Below are positions 28,428-36,368 of a DNA stretch of 64,000 nt, in pieces; within the stretch, counting starts at the first letter, position 1; the number at the start of each line of letters is the position of its first letter. The DNA comes from Bradyrhizobium sp. dw_411 (GTDB lineage Bacteria > Pseudomonadota > Alphaproteobacteria > Rhizobiales > Xanthobacteraceae): positions 160,739-224,738 of the forward strand of contig NZ_JAAVUY010000013.1 in assembly GCF_018449695.1 (NCBI RefSeq). Reading direction: 5' to 3'. The position numbers were made by a program, and so were the translations under genes. A model generated the notes under the pieces. That model ran no database searches. It saw only the letters and a list, made by a program, of their open reading frames with translations, and was not told the DNA's origin.

Positions 28428-29375
28428 CTATTTGAGTGTCGAGTCGATCAAGTTGGCCAGTCTTGCGGCAGCCAAAGCTGCTCTTGCCCGTGCCAGATTC
28501 TTCGCGCTCGTTTCGTATTCACGGGTCAACATGATTGGATTCTTGCCCGTGCTGATCGGGGACGCGTACGCGTATTGCTTCGCAAGGTCCGCGCTTTCCT
28601 GAGCCCAAACGGCCGGGTCCAATATCTGCGCCTCGGCCTGGCTGACACCAACGCTCGAAAGTCCGTCCTTGTCGTCGGCGTCGAAGATGGCGCCGTAAGG
28701 CGAAGAGTAGCCTCCGAACATCGAATCCCAATATGCATGCAACGCGATGACGGAGCCGGCCGCCGGAATGACGTTCTCGGCATTGCCACCGGCATCGCCA
28801 TCGGGAATCTGAACCGTGTACCGGCCCACGGCGTGCAACGGCTGATGCGCATCGCCGACAAGATGCAGGATCCAAACAAGGTCATATGAACGTAGGTCGT
28901 CGGATGCGCCGGAGGAAGCGGGCAGCGCGGCTATCATCAGCTTCAATTGAGAGACCAGATCGACGGGCGCCGGAGCAGGCAAGGGCGTGCCGTCCGGCGA
29001 GAAGTCGAAGTCCTTGAAATGCCAGTAGGCGTGCTGATTCCGATCGGGATAGCCGATGTTCTGGCCTGCTGTCGGACTCGTCACCTGGTCGCGGGTGTAA
29101 CCGTATTCCTTCGTCTTGATGTCGTCTGCCCACGTCGCGGCGTGGACGAAGGCGTATATCTTCGCCGTCTTGTCGTCCGCGGCGCCGGCCGTCCATTTCG
29201 CGTAGTCCTTGTTGAGCTTCAGCAAGGCGTCGGCCTTGTCCCTCACCGGCTCCGACAGGCGCTTGTAAGCCAGGTACGCGACCTGCATGTGGCCCTCGTC
29301 CCACCATGCGCGTGCGGGCGACGCGGCGAGCCCGAGGGCCGAAACCAGAAGGAAAACCGATGGTACGCGCCTCAT
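28428..29375 (-). CDS. Secreted S1/P1-type nuclease
   Basis: A 315-residue protein. GGAGG 7 bases upstream selects ATG 29375 over TTG 29381. The signal peptide ends at SPARA, leaving Trp as the mature N terminus (WWDEGH), as S1/P1 nucleases require for zinc binding. Other zinc ligands are visible in HAATWADDI, the HLVGDAHQPLHA motif and the later H-A-Y-W-D segment (ALHAYWDSMF). The family cleaves single-stranded DNA and RNA and 3'-nucleotides outside the cytoplasm. It is divergent from the DNase II-like gene (186 bases between). Confidence 0.88.
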   Translation of the reverse strand: MRRVPSVFLLVSALGLAASPARAWWDEGHMQVAYLAYKRLSEPVRDKADALLKLNKDYAKWTAGAADDKTAKIYAFVHAATWADDIKTKEYGYTRDQVTSPTAGQNIGYPDRNQHAYWHFKDFDFSPDGTPLPAPAPVDLVSQLKLMIAALPASSGASDDLRSYDLVWILHLVGDAHQPLHAVGRYTVQIPDGDAGGNAENVIPAAGSVIALHAYWDSMFGGYSSPYGAIFDADDKDGLSSVGVSQAEAQILDPAVWAQESADLAKQYAYASPISTGKNPIMLTREYETSAKNLARARAALAAARLANLIDSTLK

Positions 29376-29561
29376 TTCCAAGCCTCCGCTCCGATCTCCG
29401 TCGGCGTATTCAACGGGGCGTATCTGTCAGTTGAATGACACGCCTCGAGGGTCGACCCCGCCACTACGCCACGGAGCGCGAGCGCGAACCAGTTGCAGTC
29501 GGCAAGCTTTGCGTGTGTACTAGACGCCTTGACCGTTTGATAGCTCGAATGGGGGCTCGCC

Positions 29562-30989
29562 GTGGATATGCGATCACGTCAATTCTGTCTCCTACCCCTC
29601 CTTTTGTCGCATATCGCCCTTCTAACGTTCTGCTTTTTAGCTTCGACGCGGTCAGGACAGGCTCAAGCGCTTCCTGCTCCTCTCTTGCAAAAGGGAGCCT
29701 CGCCCGTCGATTGGTGGTTCGTATTCAAATTCAATACGAAGTTCTTCCCGGGATGCCTGACGACCATGAAGCGCGCGTGCATCTTCGGCGGAGACGTCCA
29801 GGACTATCCGAAAGGATTCGGACTCCAGTCGATTTCCGCCAGCAGCGCGAATCCGACCCTCCACAACGATAACGGTTGCCTAGGCGAATCGACGAACGAT
29901 CCGATCGGCGCGACTTTCGACGAGATCTACAGCGGGGACTACAGCTACGTAATCTGGAATGATCAGTTCTACGATGATCCGGATCTTCCGGCTTGTAAGG
30001 GAAGGACGTCGTGCAACGCCCCGTGGGGCCACTCGAAGGGTGTGCTGGCCTGGAACGACCATGGCGAGGGACTGGTCATGCAAGTGTCCACTCCGAATTG
30101 GCCTGGTTCGGGCTCTCCCGACTTTCCGAGGAAGAACGGCAATACCCTCGGATGCATCACTGACAACACCGGCAAGCCTCAGAACAACGTCTGGGTCAGT
30201 CAGCACTTCTTCGCGCTACGCCTGAATAAATCCGATGTCATGACCGTGCTGCGCGCCCTGCAGAAAGCCAGCGTCGTCACGGAAGCCGGCGCCGGCGCGG
30301 ACAGCCGATCCCAGATCGTCAGGAACGGCGGCCCCGATGACATTCAGAAGCTGGCATCCGGACTCGGAAAGCTGTCGCACGACGACACGCTGCTGACTGA
30401 GAAGCTCTCGACCGGCGTTCAGATCATTGCCAAGCCTCCAAACATGCAGGTGCCGCCGTGGCAGATGGTCTCCGCCACCCTCGACGGCACTCCCCTGACT
30501 GTGGCGACCTGGCTGATCGGCAACGGCAAAATAGACGACTACAAGGGAGGGCGCCCAAAGTGTTGGGACGCATCGCTCGGTGCGTCCGGCGCGGTCACGA
30601 ATGCGGATACCGGTACGTGGCTGAAGAAGGTATTCGGATTGACGGGAGGACCGAGCCCCGATCGGAATCACGCGAAGATCGGTGTCTCCACGCCGCCCAA
30701 ATATGCGATCTTCGGCGACTTGAACCAAGAGGGAGCGCTTTCCGAACCTTGCGACGTCTCGCAGAATACGCGGGGTGGCATGTTCTTCGTCGTCGAAAAC
30801 AAGGCGCTTTCGGCTTCTCTCGGCAGCATGATGAACGTCGATGATGCGCTCAAGCTGGCGTTCGTTTCCGCCGCCCGCTTTTCGCCTGTTCAATCGTTCG
30901 TTCAAACGTCTTCTCAAATCGATACCGAACTCCCAAATCTCAAACCTTTGACCGTGCATCATAAGAAGGTGCGACGGCGACGCCGGTAG
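29562..30989 (+). CDS. Secreted DNase II-like protein
   Basis: A 475-residue protein starting at GTG 29562 (GGGGG upstream) or ATG 29568. The signal peptide ends near GQAQA. Features of DNase II are present: PVDWWFVFKFN near the mature N terminus, then HSKGVLAWND..GEGLVMQVSTPNWPG. Late in the protein DRNHAKIGVS is the HxK catalytic motif of this phospholipase-D-like family. Acid DNase II cuts double-stranded DNA without metal. Bacterial examples are rare and mostly uncharacterised. The C terminus is basic (KKVRRRRR). Paired with an S1/P1 nuclease, it suggests extracellular nucleic acid degradation. Confidence 0.75.
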   Translation: MDMRSRQFCLLPLLLSHIALLTFCFLASTRSGQAQALPAPLLQKGASPVDWWFVFKFNTKFFPGCLTTMKRACIFGGDVQDYPKGFGLQSISASSANPTLHNDNGCLGESTNDPIGATFDEIYSGDYSYVIWNDQFYDDPDLPACKGRTSCNAPWGHSKGVLAWNDHGEGLVMQVSTPNWPGSGSPDFPRKNGNTLGCITDNTGKPQNNVWVSQHFFALRLNKSDVMTVLRALQKASVVTEAGAGADSRSQIVRNGGPDDIQKLASGLGKLSHDDTLLTEKLSTGVQIIAKPPNMQVPPWQMVSATLDGTPLTVATWLIGNGKIDDYKGGRPKCWDASLGASGAVTNADTGTWLKKVFGLTGGPSPDRNHAKIGVSTPPKYAIFGDLNQEGALSEPCDVSQNTRGGMFFVVENKALSASLGSMMNVDDALKLAFVSAARFSPVQSFVQTSSQIDTELPNLKPLTVHHKKVRRRRR

Positions 30990-31014
30990 AACGACAGACT
31001 GCAATCGCACCGGG

Positions 31015-32367
31015 CTACCTTGCTTTCGAAGCGGTGCCCGCTCCCAGTCTAGCGTGCACGAACGGAAGGATCCCGGGCCTTGCCAGCATATGCCGGCGGC
31101 CTGCAGCGCGACGACAGTTCGTCAATGCCACGTCGGCGAAATCGACGAAAGTGCCATCGCTGACGGCTTGGCAGGCTTGTGCTACCTGGATCGCGGCTGC
31201 AGCGACAGCTGTCGACGGCACGCCCAGACTGCGGCCGGCAATCATCAACGCTCCGCAGCGATCGATGCGACCGGCATCGACCAGTTCCTGTAGCGCTGGA
31301 ACAATCGGAGCTTCCAACGGTCCGTCCGGCGCAGGCCACGCCTGCTCGGGCGAGCGCCTTCCGGGGAAGCCGTGTAGCCGAATGTCGAAGATCTCCGAGG
31401 GCGAAGCACCTAGGCCGGCATCGACGACGAGGTCGAAATTCGAACCAGCCGCGGCGCGCCGAGCCGCGAGATTGTCGACGCCGACGAGCACCAGTGCGGG
31501 CTCGTCCGCCGAGCGCTTGGTGCCATCGACGAACCTGCTTTCGACGACCGCGGTGCCGAAGCCACGCCCCTCCGCCCACGTCGCCGCGTTGCGGGCTTTC
31601 TTGCGGCCGATCCAGTCCGGCCTGGTCAACAACTGGATGGCGAGATTGCCGATTTCGGATTTGTCCGGGTCCTGTAGAACCAGGGAGACCATGCCCGGAT
31701 CGGTATAGGGGAGAAGTCCAATCGTCCACAGCGCGGCCTGACCGAGATTGCCGAGGCCCAGCAGCCAGTACGCCGCGGGCAGGTAGCAAAGATCGATGCC
31801 GGCCGCGTCTTCGCAGCCCGGCGACAATGCCGAGAGTCTTGAAGTCCTGCGGCAGGCGAGCTTGTCGCCTAGCACAACGCTGCGGAAGACCTCGCCGATT
31901 CCCATGGCGGCCGCCATCGCGCCGCCGATTTCGTTGCCGCCCCGGGGCGGATCGGCCGGCGCCTCGATGCCGACGAGGCCGGCCCAGCCATCGGCCCAGC
32001 ATAGCGCCCCGCCCTGCATGCGCGGGCGCTCGGTACCGATATGCAAGGCGACGGCGTGCGCGGGTGCAGCCGAAGAACGACACCCCGCGAGTTCAAGATG
32101 CCGACGGACGGGCCATCTGCCGAACTGCCCGACCACGGTGGTGTAGCCGAAATCGGAGCCGAGATAGACGCCACCGGGAAACATCCGCACGCCGCATTCT
32201 GCTGCGGTAAACAGCGCCGCCTGGATCCACGGCACGCCAGTCGCGTCATCGGCGGTCAGAACGAGCGCGGCCTGATCGAGTCTTCGCCGCGCCTGGTCGT
32301 AGCCGATATTGCAGTCGCCGCGGATGAGCAGTTGCGCCAAGCGATCATCTTCGATCGATGGGTTCAT
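31015..32367 (-). CDS. BilC-like E1 ubiquitin-activating (ThiF-fold) protein
   Basis: A 450-residue protein. AGGAGG stands 6 bases before ATG 32367, which overlaps the peptidase stop (ATGA). Residues 1-195 form an N-terminal domain without a clear match. From ~198 the ThiF/E1 adenylation fold begins: YWLLGLGNLGQAALW is the nucleotide-binding GxGxxG, followed by LVLQDPDKSEIGNLAIQLL, matching the E1 D-x-D...N-L-x-x-Q arrangement. A later cysteine (GRIDRCGAL, ~residue 384) is a candidate thioester site. In Bil-type systems the E1 adenylates the Ubl C terminus and passes it to the E2. It is last in the four-gene operon. Confidence 0.75.
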   Translation of the reverse strand: MNPSIEDDRLAQLLIRGDCNIGYDQARRRLDQAALVLTADDATGVPWIQAALFTAAECGVRMFPGGVYLGSDFGYTTVVGQFGRWPVRRHLELAGCRSSAAPAHAVALHIGTERPRMQGGALCWADGWAGLVGIEAPADPPRGGNEIGGAMAAAMGIGEVFRSVVLGDKLACRRTSRLSALSPGCEDAAGIDLCYLPAAYWLLGLGNLGQAALWTIGLLPYTDPGMVSLVLQDPDKSEIGNLAIQLLTRPDWIGRKKARNAATWAEGRGFGTAVVESRFVDGTKRSADEPALVLVGVDNLAARRAAAGSNFDLVVDAGLGASPSEIFDIRLHGFPGRRSPEQAWPAPDGPLEAPIVPALQELVDAGRIDRCGALMIAGRSLGVPSTAVAAAAIQVAQACQAVSDGTFVDFADVALTNCRRAAGRRHMLARPGILPFVHARLGAGTASKAR

Positions 32368-32810
32368 GCGAACCTCCTGACCGCGAAGTACCTGCCGGCA
32401 TCGTCGCTGCGATCGGTCCACTGCCGGCGACCGCGATATTCGTAGATGCCTATTTCGCCCGGCAGGTACGTGTGATCCGCGAAGTTCGGCACGATGATCG
32501 CGACGTGCCCGACGTCCGGGATCATCGGGTTGTCGCGATCGGTCTGGCTCTGGCCGACACCGGAGCGGGGATGGGTGTGGACGTCGGCCACAACCTCCAA
32601 TCCTTCGCGGCGGCATAGATCCCAGACGACGTCCATCTTCGAACCGTCGAACAAGATCGCACCCCGCAACGCGTGCGGATCGACATCGTCGTAGGGCAGG
32701 AACGATTCGATCGTCCTGAGGCCGTCGGTACGGCGGCCTAGTAGGAAGCCGCCGCTCTCGCGGCGACCCCGGCCACGCTCACGCAGCAGTGCCAACGTTT
32801 CCAGCCACAA
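32364..32810 (-). CDS. BilD-like JAMM deubiquitinase-type peptidase
   Basis: About 148 residues. The JAB/JAMM zinc motif is complete: Glu18 in RRESGGFLLG, then His78, His80, Ser88 and Asp91 in DVHTHPRSGVGQSQTD (H-x-H-x7-S-x2-D). The start is uncertain because this gene overlaps the 3' end of the E2 gene and has no ATG there. TTG 32810 or CTG 32804 follow an AGGAG. CTG has the better spacing (7 bases), but TTG is a more usual start codon. In Bil systems this enzyme removes Ubl from targets. The order here (Ubl, E2, JAMM, E1) differs from the A-B-C-D order usually drawn. Confidence 0.75.
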   Translation of the reverse strand: MWLETLALLRERGRGRRESGGFLLGRRTDGLRTIESFLPYDDVDPHALRGAILFDGSKMDVVWDLCRREGLEVVADVHTHPRSGVGQSQTDRDNPMIPDVGHVAIIVPNFADHTYLPGEIGIYEYRGRRQWTDRSDDAGRYFAVRRFA

Positions 32811-33297
32811 ACTCCTGCGGCAGTTCAAGCGTCGCGGCGGGAAGACTAGCGCCCGAATATTCCGTTGAATCGAGAAGGTCATGCACGGTCTCCAGCAGAA
32901 AGACGATCGTCTTGTCGGCAGTCCAGCAGAGTTCCTGGTATTGACCGGGCCAGTGGCATCGCGCCAGCCGGTCGACGGGGTGGTAGAGGCACGGCGTCGA
33001 CCACTGGGTGAACGAGACCATCGTGCCGCCCTGCTTGTTCTTGGGCCGGTGCGCGTCGGCGAGCGGCTGGTTGTCGCGGCCGTGCCAAAGCTGCGAGGTC
33101 GGCGCCGTCGCCGGATATCCGGAGCAGTCCGACCGCAGCAGAAAACCGGTCGGGCCGCCCAGACGAACCGGTGCTGCGACGAAGAACATCGCGATCGGGA
33201 ACTTGATGCCGAGCAAGGCCCAGCGGCCCCGGCGCACGCCGACCTTGAAGGTCGGCGATGCGAGATCGCGCACGAGAGCGCCATGATCAGGTCCCAT
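32779..33297 (-). CDS. BilB-like E2 ubiquitin-conjugating enzyme-type protein
   Basis: A 172-residue protein whose ATG is 3 bases after the Ubl stop. The beta-sheet part reads FKVGVRRGRWALLGIKFPIAMFFVAAPVRL, followed by a Pro-rich loop. Then comes STPCLYHPVDRLARCHWPGQYQELCWTADKTIVFLLETVHDLL, which has the E2 layout: HP loop, catalytic-Cys region, W, then the last helix. The Cys in LARCHWP is the likeliest thioester residue, the one in ELCW less so. The gene runs 32 bases into the JAMM gene. The call leans on operon context, since prokaryotic E2s diverge strongly. Confidence 0.6.
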   Translation of the reverse strand: MGPDHGALVRDLASPTFKVGVRRGRWALLGIKFPIAMFFVAAPVRLGGPTGFLLRSDCSGYPATAPTSQLWHGRDNQPLADAHRPKNKQGGTMVSFTQWSTPCLYHPVDRLARCHWPGQYQELCWTADKTIVFLLETVHDLLDSTEYSGASLPAATLELPQEFVAGNVGTAA

Positions 33298-33300
33298 GGT

Positions 33301-33801
33301 CTAGCCCTGCGGCTTCACCTTGAAGACGAGATCGAGGACGATCGACTTGTCGCCGCGAGACGCCTGGCCGAGATGGGAGTCCGGTGGCAGCACGTGACCG
33401 TCGTGCTTGAGTTGGAAGTCGATCGGATCCTCGGTCGGGGCAAGCTTGCCGACCGCCCACTTCGTCACCTTCGCGATCGTTGCCGCCGGACGGAACAGGT
33501 GCTCGACGTGACGGCCCTGATAGCGAACCGTGGTCGCGATCTTACCCGGCTTGGCGATGTGGAGCGGCGCGAATTCGACCGACAGATGTTCGATCAGGAT
33601 CGACTCGTGACCGAGCGGGTCTTCGGCGTCCTCGATGTAGACCTCGAAAAGGCCTTCGATCCCGGTCTTGGTGACGGCGATCTCGATGAACTCCTTCACG
33701 GTGGTGGTGGGACCGATCTCCGCGTCGTGATGGCCGGCCTTCCCTTCCGCCGCGAAGACGACGGTGACCCGCTCGATAACGGTTTCGACATACTGAGACA
33801 T
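33301..33801 (-). CDS. BilA-like two-domain ubiquitin-like protein
   Basis: A 166-residue protein. GGAG lies 6 bases before the ATG. It has two tandem beta-grasp-like halves: ~8-80 (IERVTVVFAAEGKAGHHDAEI ... FAPLHI) and ~85-163 (KIATTVRYQGRHVEHLFRPAATI ... SIVLDLVFKV). Each has a beta-hairpin, a helix and later strands. The chain ends KVKPQG with a terminal glycine, as expected for a conjugatable ubiquitin-like protein needing no long extension. This two-Ubl layout matches the ISG15-like BilA. In known Bil systems it is attached to a phage tail protein and blocks infection. It is first in the operon. Confidence 0.72.
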   Translation of the reverse strand: MSQYVETVIERVTVVFAAEGKAGHHDAEIGPTTTVKEFIEIAVTKTGIEGLFEVYIEDAEDPLGHESILIEHLSVEFAPLHIAKPGKIATTVRYQGRHVEHLFRPAATIAKVTKWAVGKLAPTEDPIDFQLKHDGHVLPPDSHLGQASRGDKSIVLDLVFKVKPQG

Positions 33802-33903
33802 TTGCAACTCCGTTGCTGAGGGGCTCGCGCCCGCGCGAATGCTCCGTACTCGCGCGCGGGAGGGTGGAGCCAAACCCCTTGGCCCGTGCGATTCGACGTG
33901 TTA

Positions 33904-33981
33904 GTCCCACTTATGGGAACGATGATTCTCATATGCCACGACGCGGGTTCGGATGCAATAGAACGTCCCACATTTGGGAAC
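33904..33981. promoter_or_regulatory. Two near-identical palindromes, probable HigA operators
   Basis: Two 17-bp sites, GTCCCACTTATGGGAAC (33904-33920) and GTCCCACATTTGGGAAC (33965-33981), differ at two central bases. Each has TCCCA/TGGGA arms with a 4-base spacer. Their centres are 61 bases apart, about six helical turns, so both face the same side of DNA. They lie just upstream of the higB-like gene at 34007 and downstream of the divergent Ubl gene start. Autoregulation by the HTH antitoxin is the likely use. Confidence 0.65.
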
Positions 33982-34006
33982 CATTTTTGGCGGAGCCGGC
34001 GTTGCC

Positions 34007-34303
34007 ATGAAACTGATGGGGATATCGAAGTTGGCCGAACTTTTGCGAAGTGCCGGCGATGTCCTCGACGGCGCGATACCGGCGCTCGTCGCCGAGCTCG
34101 AGGCGGGTTCGTGGGAGTCGACGGAAGAAATGGCGGAATTCTTTCCCGCCGCAGTCGTCGACGGCATGAAGGTCCGGATCCTGCTCGGCCCCGGCTACCG
34201 GGTCGACCTCCTGGCCGACTGCCAAGCGCAAATGATTCTTATCGACTATGCGGGTTCGGAAACCGGGGCACGCGCTGTCAAGACAGGGAGCAAAGCTGCA
34301 TGA
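34007..34303 (+). CDS. HigB/RelE-like toxin of a type II toxin-antitoxin pair
   Basis: A 98-residue protein. The C-terminal half matches the HigB pattern: AGSWESTEEMAEFFPAA, then GMKVRILLGPGYRVDLLAD and AQMILIDYAGS (W....e....f..a..~~~..vr~.l..~.yRvv...~y...~~~~i...g). HigB toxins are ribosome-dependent mRNA endonucleases. Its stop overlaps the antitoxin ATG (ATGA). The start could also be 34016. GGAG is rather far (12 bases) from 34007. It is more acidic and divergent than classic HigB, so activity is not assured. Confidence 0.6.
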   Translation: MKLMGISKLAELLRSAGDVLDGAIPALVAELEAGSWESTEEMAEFFPAAVVDGMKVRILLGPGYRVDLLADCQAQMILIDYAGSETGARAVKTGSKAA

Positions 34304-35448
34304 CAATCCGCCCAATTCGCAGCAACGAGGACTATCAAGCCGCGCTCAAGAGAGCCAAGGCGCTGTTCGGGAAGAACGGTCAGAGCGAGCTCGATGAGCG
34401 GGAGGTGCTGCAGACGCTCATCGAGAAATGGGAGCGATCTCGACATTCCATCGGAACGGCGACGCCCGCTCAAGCGATCAAATTCCGGATGCAACAGGCC
34501 GGCCTGTCGCAGCGTGACCTGATTCCTTACCTCGGGAGCAAATCACGGGTGTCGGATATACTCAAAGGACAGCGGCAACCCACCGTCGACCAGATCCGGG
34601 CCCTACATCAACACCTCGGGATTCCCGTCGCCGCGCTCATCGGCTCGTTCAAGCATGAGCCTGCGGCTGGTCCTTCGAGCAGTTCGATGGCGGCCGAGGA
34701 GGCACTCCGCAAGCTCGGCGTGATAAAATCGAAGGACAACCTTGCTGGCTTCGTGTCGCGTTCCAAGGTCTCCGCTCCGGCCGTGGCCATGCTGCGCAAG
34801 ACGAGAACCGAGCGCACCAACGCAAAGACGGATTTGGCTGCGCTCGAGGCGTGGTGCGCGGCCGCATTGGGGCGCGCGGAAAAAGTCGCGATCAAGAAGA
34901 TCAAGATCGGCGACCCGAAGAAGGCGGCGCGGAGGTTGGCCCAGTTGAGCGTCTTGCCCGACTGGCAAGACCGGATCGTGACCGCGCTATCCGGCATGGG
35001 GATCGTACTGATCATCCTGGAGCATCTGCCGGGAACGTTTCTCGACGGCGCCGCGATGTGCCGCAGCGATGGCGTTCCAGTGATCGTCCTGACCCTGCGT
35101 CACGACCGATTGGACAATTTTTGGTTCACGTTGTTGCACGAATTCGCACACGTCGTTTGCCACCTAAGTCCCGTTCGGCAAATGATACTCGACGATCTCG
35201 ACGTAGCCAGTTCTGAAACCATCGAAACCGAGGCGGATGAGTTCGCACGCAACGCCCTTATCCCACCCACGATCTGGGACCAAATCGTCAAAGGCAGCAG
35301 CACCGAGGAGATCGTAGATGCGGCAGAAAAGGCCGGGGTCCATCCGGCTATCGCCGCGGGCAGATGGCGGTTCGAACACTCGGACTATCGCCGGTTTTCG
35401 AAGTTGATCGGCCGGGGCGAGGTCAAATCCGTTCTCAAATCAGCCTAG
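34300..35448 (+). CDS. HigA-type antitoxin fused to ImmA/IrrE metallopeptidase
   Basis: A 382-residue protein. Residues 1-115 match HigA antitoxins: MTIRPIRSNEDYQAALKRA, then AIKFRMQQAGLSQRDLIPYL and SRVSDILKGQRQPTVDQIRALH, an XRE-type HTH. The C-terminal half is an ImmA/IrrE (DUF955) peptidase, with the zinc motif FTLLHEFAHVVCHL and a downstream glutamate in ETEADEFARNALIP. Such fusions cleave or sense partner proteins and can release repression under stress. Start at 34300 is fixed by the ATGA overlap with the toxin. It probably binds the two palindromes upstream. Confidence 0.85.
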   Translation: MTIRPIRSNEDYQAALKRAKALFGKNGQSELDEREVLQTLIEKWERSRHSIGTATPAQAIKFRMQQAGLSQRDLIPYLGSKSRVSDILKGQRQPTVDQIRALHQHLGIPVAALIGSFKHEPAAGPSSSSMAAEEALRKLGVIKSKDNLAGFVSRSKVSAPAVAMLRKTRTERTNAKTDLAALEAWCAAALGRAEKVAIKKIKIGDPKKAARRLAQLSVLPDWQDRIVTALSGMGIVLIILEHLPGTFLDGAAMCRSDGVPVIVLTLRHDRLDNFWFTLLHEFAHVVCHLSPVRQMILDDLDVASSETIETEADEFARNALIPPTIWDQIVKGSSTEEIVDAAEKAGVHPAIAAGRWRFEHSDYRRFSKLIGRGEVKSVLKSA

Positions 35449-35789
35449 GTGCGGCAACGCAAGACCGAGTTGTCCAAACCTCTCCTGCGCTCCACTGCTC
35501 AATGGCGGTCAATCGCTTGAGAGACGCGCCGGCCAGTCGACCTTCGCCAAGGTCGGGCCCGGTTCAAACCATCAGGCGTAATATCGAGCGTCGCAAAGCA
35601 ATCTCCGCCCGAGTGCCTTCGGCAGATGCCGTTGCCCGAAACCAATCAGATCACGATCGCCGACCGGTTTTGAAAGAAGCGCAATTATCGCCGCTGGTTC
35701 TCGCCGCTGCTCGGAAGAAGCGATCGGCGGGCGCCGGAGGCCCAGTGTTGAGATATACGGCCGACCACCACCAAACGCGTCGGGACACC
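35449..35789. other. Intergenic region, no gene recognised
   Basis: These 341 bases follow the HigA-IrrE gene and precede the 2H phosphoesterase gene. A frame is open through most of it in line with the downstream gene, but its translation is Arg/Ala-rich without domain or ribosome-binding site. I see no strong palindrome. Confidence 0.45.
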
Positions 35790-36284
35790 ATGACTCCTAG
35801 CTATATCCTGACGGCAGACCTCGATCCGGACAGCTTTGCCTGGCTGGACGGCCTACGCCGCACGCACTTTCCTCCGGCGCGCAACCTGCTGCCGGCCCAC
35901 ATCACTCTATTCCACCGTCTGTCGTCGGCGCGGACGGGCCGCCTGGCGACCTCAGCCCTTCCGGACGGTCCGGAGCCTATCCTAGTCGACGCGCCGATCC
36001 TCCTCGGCTTCGGCGTCGCGATCCGGATGCGGTCGCTAAGGCTCGAACTGCTGCGCGCCGAAATCCGAGGCGCGATGGGCGGTGAATTCTCCGGACAAGA
36101 CATCCAGCCGTGGCGGCCGCACGTCACCATCCAGAACAAGGTGACATCCGACGCCGCGAAACGGCTGTACCGAGATCTGGGCGACGATTTCGAGCCTCGC
36201 TCCGGCGCGGTAACGGGACTTCTCGTCTGGGAATACCTGGGCGGACCTTGGAAGCTTGAGAGCCGGCTGTCTTTCGCGAGGTGA
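35790..36284 (+). CDS. 2H phosphoesterase (2'-5' RNA ligase/LigT-like) family protein
   Basis: A 164-residue protein with two H-x-(T/S)-x motifs, the definition of the 2H superfamily: LPAHITLFHRL and WRPHVTIQNKV. The start MTPSYILTADLDPDSFAWLDGLRR is typical. These enzymes hydrolyse 2',3'-cyclic or 2'-5' phosphodiester bonds in RNA or cyclic nucleotides. In a defence island, it could trim RNA ends or degrade a nucleotide signal. That is inference. The frame is open far upstream, but ATG 35790 begins the domain. The gene is monocistronic. Confidence 0.82.
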   Translation: MTPSYILTADLDPDSFAWLDGLRRTHFPPARNLLPAHITLFHRLSSARTGRLATSALPDGPEPILVDAPILLGFGVAIRMRSLRLELLRAEIRGAMGGEFSGQDIQPWRPHVTIQNKVTSDAAKRLYRDLGDDFEPRSGAVTGLLVWEYLGGPWKLESRLSFAR

Positions 36285-36368
36285 GGAATTCGGTCTGCGG
36301 CTTGCGCCGGCCACTCAATTCGCGCGGATGCGTCACGACCGTTCGTACCGACGGAGCGAGACGCGGTA

